A DNA stretch of 64,000 nt from Qipengyuania mesophila (lineage in GTDB: Bacteria; Pseudomonadota; Alphaproteobacteria; Sphingomonadales; Sphingomonadaceae): positions 186,001-250,000 of the forward strand of contig NZ_JAIGNU010000003.1 of NCBI RefSeq assembly GCF_019711655.1. The letters are read 5' to 3'. Below are positions 46,695 to 55,306 of this stretch, piece by piece. The first letter of the stretch is position 1. Each line of letters starts with the position of its first letter. The position numbers and the translations under genes were made by a program. The notes under the pieces are model-generated. The model saw nothing but the letters and a program-made list of their open reading frames with translations. It made no database searches and was not told the DNA's origin.

Positions 46695-46789
46695 CCTTTG
46701 CAGGGTCCGGCTTCCCACCCATTTCTCGACCGCTTTGCTGGGCTAGCGAACTGCCAAAAGCGGATCAGCGGTCAACGACCCGCCTGCAG

Positions 46790-47479
46790 TCATTTGCCAG
46801 CAGCACGCTTGGTCTCGGCGAAGACACTCAACATGAGCCAGCTTGGTGCTCGCTCAACTAGAGTTGGTGTACCTTCGATTGTCAGCGCTCCGCTCGCCAA
46901 TGCGTGACCAATCGGGTGAATACCGCGCCAGATTTCAGCCATAGTTCTAACATCGACTTCGATGCGAAGGTCTTCGTCAAATCCCGGAGGCTTGACGCAG
47001 ACGTCTACGCGGGGATGGTCGCAAACCAGCCAGAACAGGCGATGGTGGCTTGGTGCGTCGGTAAAGTAGATCGCCAGTACGGTCCTCCCATCTGGCATGG
47101 CAGCGGTGTCAATGCGCCTGTGCATCGCCCAAACCAACCAAGCAGGATCAAGGTCTTCGTCGTCGATCTCGCGTGCCCACCTTTGTCCCCACGTGCCGAT
47201 GGCCGACAGGATTGGCTTTAGTTCCGTCCCGGCCTCGGTCAGGAAGTACTCTTCGTACCCTTTCGGCCGTGAGGGTCGTCGCGTGACAATTCCCGCACTT
47301 TCGAGATGAAGCAGCCTGTTCTTCAAGAGGGTGGCGGAAATGCGCGGCACACCGCGGCGAATTTCATTGAAGCGGGTCGCCCCCGCATTCATCTCGCGCA
47401 AAACCAACAACATCCATTTTTGCGTCAGCACTTCTGAAGCAAGCGCAATGGGACAAAACTGACCGAATTGGGATGACAT
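46790..47479 (-). CDS. HxlR family transcriptional regulator with C-terminal extension
   Basis: This 229-residue regulator has an HxlR winged helix at the N-terminus: CPIALASEVLTQKWMLLVLR, RFNEIRRGVPRISATLLKNR and GIVTRRPSRPKGYEEYFLT. Typical HxlR proteins are 110-150 residues; here about 110 extra residues follow, with IYFTDAPSHHRLFWLVCDHP and a WRGIHPIGHALASGALTIEG segment resembling a small ligand or sterol-carrier-like fold. ATG 47479 is preferred to GTG 47500 because of AAGGGA at ideal spacing. It is divergent from the cupin gene, which it probably controls through the repeat at 47525-47554. Confidence 0.85.
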   Translation of the reverse strand: MSSQFGQFCPIALASEVLTQKWMLLVLREMNAGATRFNEIRRGVPRISATLLKNRLLHLESAGIVTRRPSRPKGYEEYFLTEAGTELKPILSAIGTWGQRWAREIDDEDLDPAWLVWAMHRRIDTAAMPDGRTVLAIYFTDAPSHHRLFWLVCDHPRVDVCVKPPGFDEDLRIEVDVRTMAEIWRGIHPIGHALASGALTIEGTPTLVERAPSWLMLSVFAETKRAAGK

Positions 47480-47524
47480 GAGCATTCCCTTCAGCCTCAC
47501 TGTGTCACAGCTTGCTGCAAATGG

Positions 47525-47554
47525 CGACTAGCGGTCCAGATTTGTGACTAGTCG
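47525..47554. promoter_or_regulatory. inverted repeat, likely HxlR operator
   Basis: CGACTAG (47525-47531) and CTAGTCG (47548-47554) form a perfect 7-bp dyad spaced by 16 bp; the right arm is itself within the palindrome GACTAGTC. It lies in the 92-bp gap between the divergent HxlR and cupin genes, the expected position for a shared operator of a dimeric winged-helix regulator. Confidence 0.5.
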
Positions 47555-47571
47555 TGAAATAACTGCACATT

Positions 47572-48276
47572 ATGCTCGACCTCATGGTAGGCAAAACGAT
47601 CAGTTCTCACCTTTCGCGCAGGGCTGTTATGGCTGGGGGAACCGCGATCCTGGCCGCGGCTTCGGGAAGGAAGGCACTTTCGATGAACACCTCAGCAAGG
47701 AGCCAGACCACAGGGCACCAGCGCTTATTTGATCGCGACCGCTTCATAGAGGATTGTGTAAGTGCCCACCGATCCACTGGCATGGAGGCCGTTCGCGAAG
47801 TACTTGCAGAAGCGATCCGCGATCACCGCGCAGTGCTGAAAACGCTTGGAGGGCCGACCAAAGCCGGGCTCGACGTTATGCACACGTCTCCAGACTTCAC
47901 CATCTTTGCTGCGCATTGGACGCCCCAGATGAACTTGTTGCCGCACGATCACATGATGAAAGCCTTGATCGGCATCTACACCGGACGCGAGGACAACATC
48001 TTGTGGCGGCACGGTGAGGAGGGCATCGAGGCTTATGAAGCCAATTGTCTGTTCGAAGGTGATATTGCGGCGCTACCCTCGCATGCAATCCACTCTGTTA
48101 CTAATCCGCTGCAGAGATTCACCGGCGGCATCCATATTTACGACGGCGATTTCTTTGCAACAGAGAGACATCAGTGGGACCCTGAGACTCTGGCGGAAGC
48201 GCCCTCTGATGGGGAAGCGATCAAGGCGATGTTCGCCGCGGAGAACGAGCGGCTTTTTGGGAGGGACAGCAACTGA
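47572..48276 (+). CDS. Tat-exported cupin, cysteine dioxygenase-like
   Basis: This 234-residue protein has a twin-arginine-like leader (SRRAVMAGGTAILAAASG, about 15-32) and a cupin fold. NLLPHDHMMKALIGIYTG has the HxH metal ligands, RHGEEGIEAYE the acidic ligand region, and ALPSHAIHSVTN the late His, the pattern of cysteine dioxygenase-like metal-dependent enzymes. A second ATG at 47584 is possible. It may oxidise a thiol or other small molecule in the periplasm, but the substrate is unknown. Codon use is AT-richer than the window average. Divergent from the HxlR regulator. Confidence 0.78.
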   Translation: MLDLMVGKTISSHLSRRAVMAGGTAILAAASGRKALSMNTSARSQTTGHQRLFDRDRFIEDCVSAHRSTGMEAVREVLAEAIRDHRAVLKTLGGPTKAGLDVMHTSPDFTIFAAHWTPQMNLLPHDHMMKALIGIYTGREDNILWRHGEEGIEAYEANCLFEGDIAALPSHAIHSVTNPLQRFTGGIHIYDGDFFATERHQWDPETLAEAPSDGEAIKAMFAAENERLFGRDSN

Positions 48277-48553
48277 AGCCTCCTTTCTGATGGGATGATT
48301 GGATTGTCCGTCTTCCACCCAATTCCAGTCAAAGAGCTGCATCGGTGCCTGCAGGAAAGCCGACATTCGAATTCGAGCCTGGCAATACGTCAAATCGTAA
48401 CCACAAACGACTGAACATCGCCGTGCGAGATACCGCGGGTTTTCAAGGGGGGCATCAGCGAAGCACTGGTTCGATAGAATTCAGGCACTTCGGCCAGGGG
48501 TGCCCAACTAAAGCCTTGCGCATCGCGGGATAAACTGGGAGTTCCGGCGCCGG
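48277..48553. other. gene-free right flank of the island
   Basis: These 277 bp separate the cupin gene from the SLC13-type transporter gene. Short frames occur but none has a ribosome site, a signal or plausible composition. The only structured item is the tRNA-Leu-derived 11-mer at 48491-48501, after which sequence composition returns to the chromosomal norm. Confidence 0.5.
48491..48501 (+). repeat. right 11-bp direct repeat (attR-like)
   Basis: CGGCCAGGGGT, an exact copy of the tRNA-Leu 3' segment at 46212-46222. Flanking bases differ after one or two positions on each side, so identity does not extend beyond 11 bp. Confidence 0.45.
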
Positions 48554-50353
48554 ATGATCGGGGTTCCTTCATACCACGCGATTGCGGCGATGGCGGTGAC
48601 CATCGCCATGTTCGTCGCCTTCGCCCGCGGGCGGATGTCGGTCGAGATCATCTCGCTGCTGACGATCGCGGTGATCGCGGTCGGGCTCTATTTCTTCCCG
48701 CTCCCCGACACCCAGCCGATCGACGGGCTCAGCCTCGCCTTCTCGGGCTTCGGCCATTACGCGCTGATCACGATCTGTGCGCTGATGATCATGGGGCGGG
48801 GTCTGGTGGTGACGGGCGCGCTCGAGCCCGCGGCGCGCTTCCTCGAGCGGCTGTTCAAGGTCAATCTGCAACTCGGCCTGCTGTTCTCGCTGGCGGTGAC
48901 CTTCATCCTCTCGATGTTCGTCAACAACACGCCCGTTCTGGTGCTGCTGATGCCGATTTTCGTCCAGCTCGCCATGCGCGGCGCTATGCCCGCCTCGAAG
49001 ACGCTGATCCCGATCAACGCCGCCTCGCTGATGGGCGGCATGGCGACCACGATCGGCACCTCGACCAACATCCTCGTCGTCTCGATCGCGGTCGATCTGG
49101 GGATGAAGGAAATGGACGTGTTCCATTTCACCCCGATCGTGCTGATCGCCTCGCTCGTCGCGCTGCCCTTCGTCTGGATCGTGATGCCGCGCATGCTCGG
49201 CGACAACAGGGTCGAGACGGTCCATGCCCAGCGCCTCTTCGAGACCCGCCTGCGGGTGACCGAGAACTCGGTGCTTAACGGTCGCGAACTGTCCGAGCTC
49301 GCCTCGCGCCTGCCCGCCGGAATCGAGTTCCACGACGTGCCGCCCGGCCTGATGCGCCCGCAGCACCGCCTGCGGATGACCGGCACGCACGAGGCGATCG
49401 AGGAAGCGATGAACGTTCTGCGTGGCGATGCCGCGCCGAGCTGGGTGATCGATCGCATCCGTCGCCGGTCATCCGAAACAGGCGCCGACATTGCCGTGGG
49501 CGAGATGATCGTCACTGCCGATTCGCGCCTGATCGGGCGGACGTTGCCGAGTTCGGGTATCGCCGACCTCTATGGCGTCGCGGTCATCGGCACGCATCGT
49601 CCCGATCGCCTCGTTGGCGAGAAGGAGAAGTTCTCCGAAGGCGGCGACCACCGCTTCGCCGAAGGCGACGTGCTGCTGGTCATGGGCTTGCCCGACGACA
49701 TGGAGCATTTCGCCCGCGCCGACAGCCTGCTCCTGCTCGAAGGCATGCGCGAACTGCCGCGTCGCTCCAAGGCGGCGCTGTCCGCCGCGATCATGGGCGG
49801 TTCGATCGCCGTCGCCTCGGTCGGGCTGGTGCCGATCGCCATCACCTCGCTCGCCGGCGCGATTCTGATGTTCGTCACCGGCTGCGTGAAGTTCGACCGC
49901 GTCGGCCGGGGGCTGTCCGGCAGCGTGATCGTGCTGGTGGCGGCGAGCATCGCGCTGGGGCGGATCATCCTCGACAGCGGCGCGGCCGACTGGGTCGGCA
50001 CGGTGATGGCGACGGGGCTCGACTATCTCTCGCCCGCAGCGGCGCTCGCCGCGATCATGCTGGCGATGACCTTCCTGACCAATTTCGCGTCGAACGCGAC
50101 CGCGGCCACGGTCGGGACGCCGATCGCCTTCGCCATCGCCACCAAGCTGGGCCTGCCGCCCGAACCGCTGGTGCTGGCGGTGCTGTTCGGTTGCAATTTG
50201 TGTTACGCGACGCCGATCGCCTACCAGACCAACATGCTGATCATGGCCGAGGGCTCCTATGAGTTCCGCGACTATGTTCGCACGGGCGTGCCGCTGGTCC
50301 TGATCATGGTCACCATGCTGTCGCTTGCGCTGGTTGTGACCTACGGGCTCTAG
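48554..50353 (+). CDS. SLC13/DASS-type anion transporter with TrkA-C domains
   Basis: This 599-residue transporter has two membrane halves (about 8-215 and 390-599) flanking a soluble middle with two RCK_C/TrkA-C-like domains (RVTENSVLNGRELSEL and GEMIVTADSRLIGRTL). FVNNTPVLVLLMPIF and GTSTNILVVSIA are the substrate/sodium motifs of the divalent anion:Na symporter group, repeated as FASNATAATVGTPIAFAI and CYATPIAYQTNML. Likely substrates are dicarboxylates, sulfate or related anions. It begins just after the right island repeat. Confidence 0.88.
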   Translation: MIGVPSYHAIAAMAVTIAMFVAFARGRMSVEIISLLTIAVIAVGLYFFPLPDTQPIDGLSLAFSGFGHYALITICALMIMGRGLVVTGALEPAARFLERLFKVNLQLGLLFSLAVTFILSMFVNNTPVLVLLMPIFVQLAMRGAMPASKTLIPINAASLMGGMATTIGTSTNILVVSIAVDLGMKEMDVFHFTPIVLIASLVALPFVWIVMPRMLGDNRVETVHAQRLFETRLRVTENSVLNGRELSELASRLPAGIEFHDVPPGLMRPQHRLRMTGTHEAIEEAMNVLRGDAAPSWVIDRIRRRSSETGADIAVGEMIVTADSRLIGRTLPSSGIADLYGVAVIGTHRPDRLVGEKEKFSEGGDHRFAEGDVLLVMGLPDDMEHFARADSLLLLEGMRELPRRSKAALSAAIMGGSIAVASVGLVPIAITSLAGAILMFVTGCVKFDRVGRGLSGSVIVLVAASIALGRIILDSGAADWVGTVMATGLDYLSPAAALAAIMLAMTFLTNFASNATAATVGTPIAFAIATKLGLPPEPLVLAVLFGCNLCYATPIAYQTNMLIMAEGSYEFRDYVRTGVPLVLIMVTMLSLALVVTYGL

Positions 50354-50429
50354 GGCTTTCCTACAGCGCGCGGCTCTGCAACACAGGGTGTGACGAAACC
50401 GGCCCTCAGCGGGCAGGTGCGCTTTTGCC

Positions 50430-50447
50430 CATGGACAGTGGTCCATG
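50430..50447. promoter_or_regulatory. inverted repeat before the M20 gene
   Basis: CATGGAC/GTCCATG form a 7-bp dyad with a 4-bp centre, about 30 bp before the amidohydrolase start, and GGTCCATG recurs a few bases downstream. It could be an operator; nothing else supports it. Confidence 0.25.
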
Positions 50448-50475
50448 CGGTCCATGTCTCGGGAGAACAAAGGGT

Positions 50476-51801
50476 ATGCACAAAGCCGTTCCAACAAGCC
50501 TCGCTGCGCTGGCGATGGTTCTCGCCGCACCGGCCCAGGCCGACGATCTGCGCACCGATGTCGCGGCGGACATGCCCGAGTTGATGGAATTGTACCGCGA
50601 CCTGCACGCGCATCCCGAACTCAGCTTCCAGGAACACAAGACCGCCGCCAAACTGGCCGAACGCATGCGCAAGCTCGGCTTCGAAGTGACCGAGGGCGTG
50701 GGCAAGACCGGCGTCGTCTCGGTGATGAAGAACGGCGACGGCCCGACCGTGCTCATCCGCGCCGACATGGACGGGCTGCCGGTGGTCGAACAGACCGGGC
50801 TGCCCTTCGCCAGCAAGGAAACCGCGACTCCCGCCAGCGGCGTCACCACCGGGGTGATGCACGCCTGCGGCCACGATACGCACATGACCGGTTTCATCGG
50901 CGCGGCGCAGCTGCTGGTCGATCGCAAGGATGAATGGCAGGGCACGCTGGTGATGATCCTCCAGCCCGCCGAAGAGGCGGGGGGCGGCGCACGGGCGATG
51001 CTCGCCGACGGGCTCTACACGCGCTTTCCCAAGCCCGATTACGCGCTCGCCTTCCACGACGCCGCGGCTCCGGCGCCCGCCGGAACCATCGGCATCACGC
51101 CGGGCTATGCGCTCGCCAATGTCGACAGCGTCAATATCCAGGTGAAGGGCATCGGCGGGCACGGCGCCTATCCGCACACCACCAAGGACCCGATCGTGCT
51201 CGCCAGCGCCATCGTCATGCGGTTGCAGACGCTGGTCAGCCGCGAGCTGTCGCCGCTCGAACCGGGCGTGGTGACCGTGGGCAGCTTCCTGTCGGGGGCC
51301 AAGCACAACATCATCTCGGACGAGGCCAAGCTCCAGCTGACCGTGCGCAGCTATTCGGACGAGAGCCGCAAGCTGCTGCTCGACGGGATCGCGCGCATCG
51401 CCAAGGGCGAGGCGATCGCGGCGGGGCTTCCCGAAGACCTGATGCCGGTGATCGAGGTACAGGAGGACTTCACCCCCTCGACCTATAACGATCCCGACTT
51501 CACCGAACAGCTGCTGGCGAGCTTCGGCGAGCGCTTCGGCGAAGACCGCGTCGCGACCATGCCGCCGGTGATGGGGGGCGAGGATTTCAGCGAGTACCGT
51601 CGCGCCGACCCCGACCATATCAAGTCGGCGATCTTCTGGATCAGCGGCACGCCGGCACCGATGCTCGAGGCGCTCGAGAAGGAGGGCAAGCCGCTGCCCT
51701 CGCTGCATTCGCCCTTCTGGGCGCCCGATGCGGAGAAGGTCATCGCCACCGGCGCCGAGGCGCTCGCGAGCGCGGCGATGGGGTTGATGCCCGCGAGCTG
51801 A
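50476..51801 (+). CDS. exported M20 family amidohydrolase
   Basis: This 441-residue protein has a signal peptide (SLAALAMVLAAPAQA) and an M20D (IAA-amino acid hydrolase/hippurate hydrolase) domain. ELYRDLHAHPELSFQEHKTA opens the catalytic domain, MHACGHDTHMT supplies metal ligands, QPAEEAGGGARAM has the catalytic Glu, and PPVMGGEDFSEY closes the site. An inserted dimerisation domain spans about 205-315. It probably removes acyl groups from amino acids or small peptides in the periplasm. GGGAGAACAAAGGG precedes ATG 50476. Confidence 0.92.
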   Translation: MHKAVPTSLAALAMVLAAPAQADDLRTDVAADMPELMELYRDLHAHPELSFQEHKTAAKLAERMRKLGFEVTEGVGKTGVVSVMKNGDGPTVLIRADMDGLPVVEQTGLPFASKETATPASGVTTGVMHACGHDTHMTGFIGAAQLLVDRKDEWQGTLVMILQPAEEAGGGARAMLADGLYTRFPKPDYALAFHDAAAPAPAGTIGITPGYALANVDSVNIQVKGIGGHGAYPHTTKDPIVLASAIVMRLQTLVSRELSPLEPGVVTVGSFLSGAKHNIISDEAKLQLTVRSYSDESRKLLLDGIARIAKGEAIAAGLPEDLMPVIEVQEDFTPSTYNDPDFTEQLLASFGERFGEDRVATMPPVMGGEDFSEYRRADPDHIKSAIFWISGTPAPMLEALEKEGKPLPSLHSPFWAPDAEKVIATGAEALASAAMGLMPAS

Positions 51802-51811
51802 CGCCGCGCAC

Positions 51812-51850
51812 AAAAGTGGCCGCCGGAGCGTTGGGGGCGCTCCGACGGCC
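51812..51850. terminator. bidirectional intrinsic terminator
   Basis: GGCCG-C-CGGAGCG (51818-51830) pairs with CGCTCCG-A-CGGCC (51838-51850), a 13-position stem with one mismatch and a 7-nt loop. On the minus strand it is followed by TTTT (complement of 51812-51815), which suits termination of the aceA transcript. It also lies right after the M20 stop on the plus strand. Confidence 0.75.
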
Positions 51851-51885
51851 GTATTCTCCTCCCCAGGAGAAATCGTGAAACGGGG

Positions 51886-52074
51886 TCACTCGGCGGGGAC
51901 GTAAGTCCCCAGCCGGTGGTGCAGGGCATTGATCTTCGCCAGTTCCTCGCGGTCGTCGGTCGCCTTGGCATAATGCGTCAGGGCGGTACGCAGCAGGCGG
52001 AAATCGGCGGTCGAGAACAGCGCGCGGGCGCGGCCGGGCTCGGTCTTGGGCATGTCGTCAGTCATCGTCGTCAT
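51886..52074 (-). CDS. small protein of unknown function downstream of aceA
   Basis: This 62-residue soluble helical protein includes ALFSTADFRLLRTALTHYAK and DDREELAKINALHHRLGTYV. A GGGAGGAAGAGAGG stretch gives a strong ribosome site for either ATG 52074 or ATG 52065. It starts 19 nt after aceA and ends before the terminator, so it is co-transcribed with isocitrate lyase. No family is recognised. Confidence 0.65.
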   Translation of the reverse strand: MTTMTDDMPKTEPGRARALFSTADFRLLRTALTHYAKATDDREELAKINALHHRLGTYVPAE

Positions 52075-52093
52075 CCTCTCTTCCTCCCGGGTG

Positions 52094-53692
52094 TTACGCC
52101 GCAGCGAACTGATTCATCGTGTTGTCCTTGCCGCCCGCCTTGAGCGCGGCTTCGCCGGCAAAGTATTCCTTGTGGTCGTCGCCGATGTCCGACCCGGCCA
52201 TGTTCTGGTGCTTCACGCAGGCGATGCCCTGGCGGATCTCCTCGCGCTGGACGTTCTTGACGTAGCCGAGCATGGCCTGCTCGCCGAAATACTCGCGGGC
52301 GAGATTGTCGGTGCTCAGCGCGGCCGTGTGATAGGTCGGCAGCGTGATGAGGTGGTGGAAGATGCCCGCGCGCTTCGCGGCATCGGCCTGGAAGGTGCGG
52401 ATCTTCTCGTCGGCCTCGGCGGCAAGATCGGTGCCGTCGTAATCGACGCTCATCAGCTTGTCGCGTTCGTATGCCGATACGTCCTTCCCGGCTTCGGTCC
52501 ATGCATCATAGACTTGTTGGCGGAAGTTGAGCGTCCAGTTGAAGCTGGGCGAGTTGTTGTAGACCAGCTTGGCGTTGGGGATCACCTCGCGCACCCGGTC
52601 GACCATGCCGGCGATCTGCTCGACATGCGGTTTCTCGGTTTCGATCCACAGCAGATCCGCACCGTTCTGGAGCGCGGTGATGCAGTCGAGCACGCAGCGG
52701 TCCTCGCCGGTTCCCTTGCGAAACTGGTAGAGGTTCGAAGGCAGGCGCTTGGGCGCCAGCAGCTTGCCGTCGCGGCTGATGAAGACCTGGCCGTTGGTGA
52801 TGTTCGCCGGATCGACCTCGTCGCAATCGAGGAAGGCGTTGTACTGATCACCGAGATCGCCGGGTTCGGTCGAATAGGCGATCTGCTTGGTCAGGCCTGC
52901 GCCGAGGCTGTCGGTGCGGGCAACGATGATGCCTTCGGGGATGCCGAGCTCGAGGAAGGCGTAGCGGATCGCACGAATCTTCTGGAGGAAGTCCTCATGC
53001 GGTACGGTGACCTTGCCGTCCTGGTGGCCGCACTGCTTCTCGTCCGAAACCTGGTTCTCGATCTGCAGCGCACAGGCACCGGCTTCGATCATCTTCTTGG
53101 CGAGGAGGTAGGTCGCCTCGGCATTGCCGAAACCGGCATCGATGTCGGCGATGATCGGCACGACATGCGTTTCATGCTCGTCGATTTCCTTCAGCAGGCG
53201 ATGCGTGTTGACCGCGTCGCCGGCTGCCTTGGCGTCGTCGAGTTGGCGGAAGAGACCGCCCAGTTCGCGCGCGTCGGCTTGCTTGAGGAAGGTGTAGAGT
53301 TCGCCGATCAGCGCGGGCACGCTGGTCTTCTCGTGCATCGACTGGTCGGGCAGCGGGCCGAATTCGCTGCGCAGCGCGGCGACCATCCAGCCCGAAAGGT
53401 AGAGGTACCGGCGCTTGGTGCTGCCAAAATGCTTCTTGATCGAAATCATCTTCTGCTGGGCGATGAAGCCGTGCCAGGTACCGAGCGACTGGGTGTAGTT
53501 CGCCGGGTCGCGGTCGTAGGCTTCCATGTCCGCGCGCATGATCTTGGCGGTGTAGCGCGCGATGTCGAGCCCCGTGCGGAAGCGGTTCTGGACGACCATA
53601 CGCGCGGCGCTCTCGGCATCGATCGCGGCCCAGGGCGCACCGTTGGCGGCGATGGTTTCGTTCAGTTCGTTGATCCGGGCCGAATAGGTCAC
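52094..53692 (-). CDS. aceA: isocitrate lyase (long form)
   Basis: This glyoxylate-shunt enzyme cleaves isocitrate to succinate and glyoxylate. At 532 residues it is the long form found in Pseudomonas and some Alphaproteobacteria rather than the 430-residue type. The catalytic loop reads KQCGHQDGKV, VVPIIADIDAGFGNAEATYL and the metal region IIVARTDSLGAG are conserved, and YNNSPSFNW lies in the second half. The GTG start at 53692 has AAGGAG at ideal spacing and is preferred to an upstream ATG. It is divergent from the RamB-like regulator. Together with acs it supports growth on acetate and fatty acids. Confidence 0.96.
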   Translation of the reverse strand: MTYSARINELNETIAANGAPWAAIDAESAARMVVQNRFRTGLDIARYTAKIMRADMEAYDRDPANYTQSLGTWHGFIAQQKMISIKKHFGSTKRRYLYLSGWMVAALRSEFGPLPDQSMHEKTSVPALIGELYTFLKQADARELGGLFRQLDDAKAAGDAVNTHRLLKEIDEHETHVVPIIADIDAGFGNAEATYLLAKKMIEAGACALQIENQVSDEKQCGHQDGKVTVPHEDFLQKIRAIRYAFLELGIPEGIIVARTDSLGAGLTKQIAYSTEPGDLGDQYNAFLDCDEVDPANITNGQVFISRDGKLLAPKRLPSNLYQFRKGTGEDRCVLDCITALQNGADLLWIETEKPHVEQIAGMVDRVREVIPNAKLVYNNSPSFNWTLNFRQQVYDAWTEAGKDVSAYERDKLMSVDYDGTDLAAEADEKIRTFQADAAKRAGIFHHLITLPTYHTAALSTDNLAREYFGEQAMLGYVKNVQREEIRQGIACVKHQNMAGSDIGDDHKEYFAGEAALKAGGKDNTMNQFAAA

Positions 53693-53840
53693 GGGGTAGC
53701 TCCTTGTCGTCGTGTGGCGTGATCGCCTGACCCTCTTGTGGAGACGGAAAGGCACGACTGACAGGAATATTTACAAAATATCTTGTCTCGATTGGCAAGA
53801 TGTGGCTAGATGACGTGTAAAGTAGTCAAGAAAGTTACAA
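53693..53840. promoter_or_regulatory. shared aceA / RamB-like regulator control region
   Basis: This 148-bp AT-rich gap holds the divergent promoters. TTACAAA occurs twice (53771-53777 and 53835-53841, the latter running into the regulator ATG), and TCTTG/CAAGA (53781-53785 and 53796-53800) form a short dyad. RamB of Corynebacterium binds AT-rich sites with a TTTGCAAA-like core near aceA. These repeats are candidates for the equivalent here, without firm support. Confidence 0.4.
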
Positions 53841-55223
53841 ATGACTGAGGACGCACTCTTTGCCGGACCGGCTGTCCGTCGCCTGCGCAAGCGCGAGGGG
53901 CTGACGCAGGCTGCCGCTGCAGCGCGTCTCGACATCTCACCGAGCTATCTCAACCTCATCGAACGCAACCAGCGCCCGGTCAGCGCGCGGGTGATGATGC
54001 AGCTCGTCGAACAGTTCGATTTCGATCCGCGTTCGCTGCGCGAGGACGAGGCGATCGGCGGGATGGACGGCCTCGTGCGGCGCTTTGCCGACAAGCGCTT
54101 TGCCGATCTCGGCATCGACCGCGAGGAATTGCAGGAATTCCTTGCGTCGTCGCCGCAGGTCGCGGCGGCTTTCGCGCGGCTCTACGACAATGCCGCACCC
54201 GCTGCGAGAGGGAGCGAGGACCCCCTGACCGCCTCGCGGCGCGAGATCGAGCGCTGGCGCAACCATTTCGCCGATCTCGATGCGGCCGCGGAGGACCTTG
54301 CCGACGACATGCGCCTGTCGCGCGGCGACATCGGTCTCGCGCTCGTCGAGCGCCTGCGCGAGCGTCACCAGCTCTCTGTCCGTATCCTGCCGCGCGAGAT
54401 CATGCCCGACAGCCTCAGGCGGCTCGACCTGCACGCGCGCCAGATCCAGCTTTCGGAAATGCTCAGCATTCCGTCGCGCAACTTCCAGTTGGCGCTGCAG
54501 ATCGCGCAGCTCGAATTCGCCGACGCGATCGATGCGGTCGCCAAGGGCGCGAAATTCGACGACGAGGCGGCCCGTGCGCTCTTCGCACGCCATCTGACCG
54601 GCTATGTCGCTGCGGCGCTGATCATGCCCTACGGGCGCTTTCTGCGTGCCTGCGAGGCAACGGGCTACGACCTCCCGGTGCTCGAACGGCGCTTCGGGGT
54701 CAGCTTCGAACAGCTCGCCCATCGCCTCACGACTTTGCAGCGCGTCGGCCAGCGCGGGCTGCCCTTCTTCATGGTCCGGCTCGACCGGGCGGGGCAGTTC
54801 TCCAAGACCTTCACCGGGGCGAGCACTGCGCGCTTCGTCGAATCGGACGCGAGTTGCCCGCTGTGGCACGCGCACCGCGCCTTCGATCGCGCGGGCGAAC
54901 TGCAGGTCCAGTTCGTCGCGCTCGACGAAAGCGGCGAGCGCGACGGTGGCTGGCTGACGATGGCACGCACGGTCGAGGGGAGCGGCGCACCCGGTGAAGC
55001 GCAATTCGTCGTCGCCGTGGGGGTCGAGGCAGTCCTCGCCGGAGACCTCGCTCAGGCGTACGACATCTCGCTGCGGCCCGCCGATGCGCAACCGATCGGG
55101 CCCGGCTGTGCGCGATGCCATCGCAGCGGCTGCAGGCAGCGTTCGCTCCCGCCGCGCGGCCGGAAACTGGCCTTCGACAGGATCCGTCGGGGAGTGACCC
55201 CCTTCGAATTCGAGGAGGGTTAA
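53841..55223 (+). CDS. XRE/ImmA-IrrE regulator, RamB-like (short-chain fatty acid regulator)
   Basis: This 460-residue regulator has an N-terminal XRE helix-turn-helix (about 10-65; ARLDISPSYLNLIERNQRPV), a middle IrrE/ImmA-like (DUF955) region (about 150-300), and a C-terminal DUF2083-type domain with the cysteine cluster CARCHRSGC. This architecture is that of RamB-type regulators of acetate and propionate metabolism, which may sense acyl-CoA. The divergent aceA gene is a classical RamB target. Autoregulation is likely from the shared gap. Confidence 0.88.
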   Translation: MTEDALFAGPAVRRLRKREGLTQAAAAARLDISPSYLNLIERNQRPVSARVMMQLVEQFDFDPRSLREDEAIGGMDGLVRRFADKRFADLGIDREELQEFLASSPQVAAAFARLYDNAAPAARGSEDPLTASRREIERWRNHFADLDAAAEDLADDMRLSRGDIGLALVERLRERHQLSVRILPREIMPDSLRRLDLHARQIQLSEMLSIPSRNFQLALQIAQLEFADAIDAVAKGAKFDDEAARALFARHLTGYVAAALIMPYGRFLRACEATGYDLPVLERRFGVSFEQLAHRLTTLQRVGQRGLPFFMVRLDRAGQFSKTFTGASTARFVESDASCPLWHAHRAFDRAGELQVQFVALDESGERDGGWLTMARTVEGSGAPGEAQFVVAVGVEAVLAGDLAQAYDISLRPADAQPIGPGCARCHRSGCRQRSLPPRGRKLAFDRIRRGVTPFEFEEG

Positions 55224-55306
55224 CCATTCGCGAGCTTGCTGGTGGAACCCACTGCCCGCAAACGGCGTTTTCACGGCCATGATCCAAATTTCGGGGACGA
55301 AATGAC

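Larger units (their letters stand above)
46212..48501. mobile_element. candidate small genomic island at tRNA-Leu
   Basis: The 11-bp sequence CGGCCAGGGGT from the tRNA-Leu 3' end (46212-46222) recurs at 48491-48501. Between the copies base composition and codon use are visibly more AT-rich than the flanks, and the cargo (membrane protein, HxlR regulator, cupin) is accessory in kind. This is the layout of a tRNA-site integration that left a short direct repeat. No integrase, recombination directionality gene or other mobility gene is present, so the element would be decayed or mobilised in trans. Confidence 0.45.
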
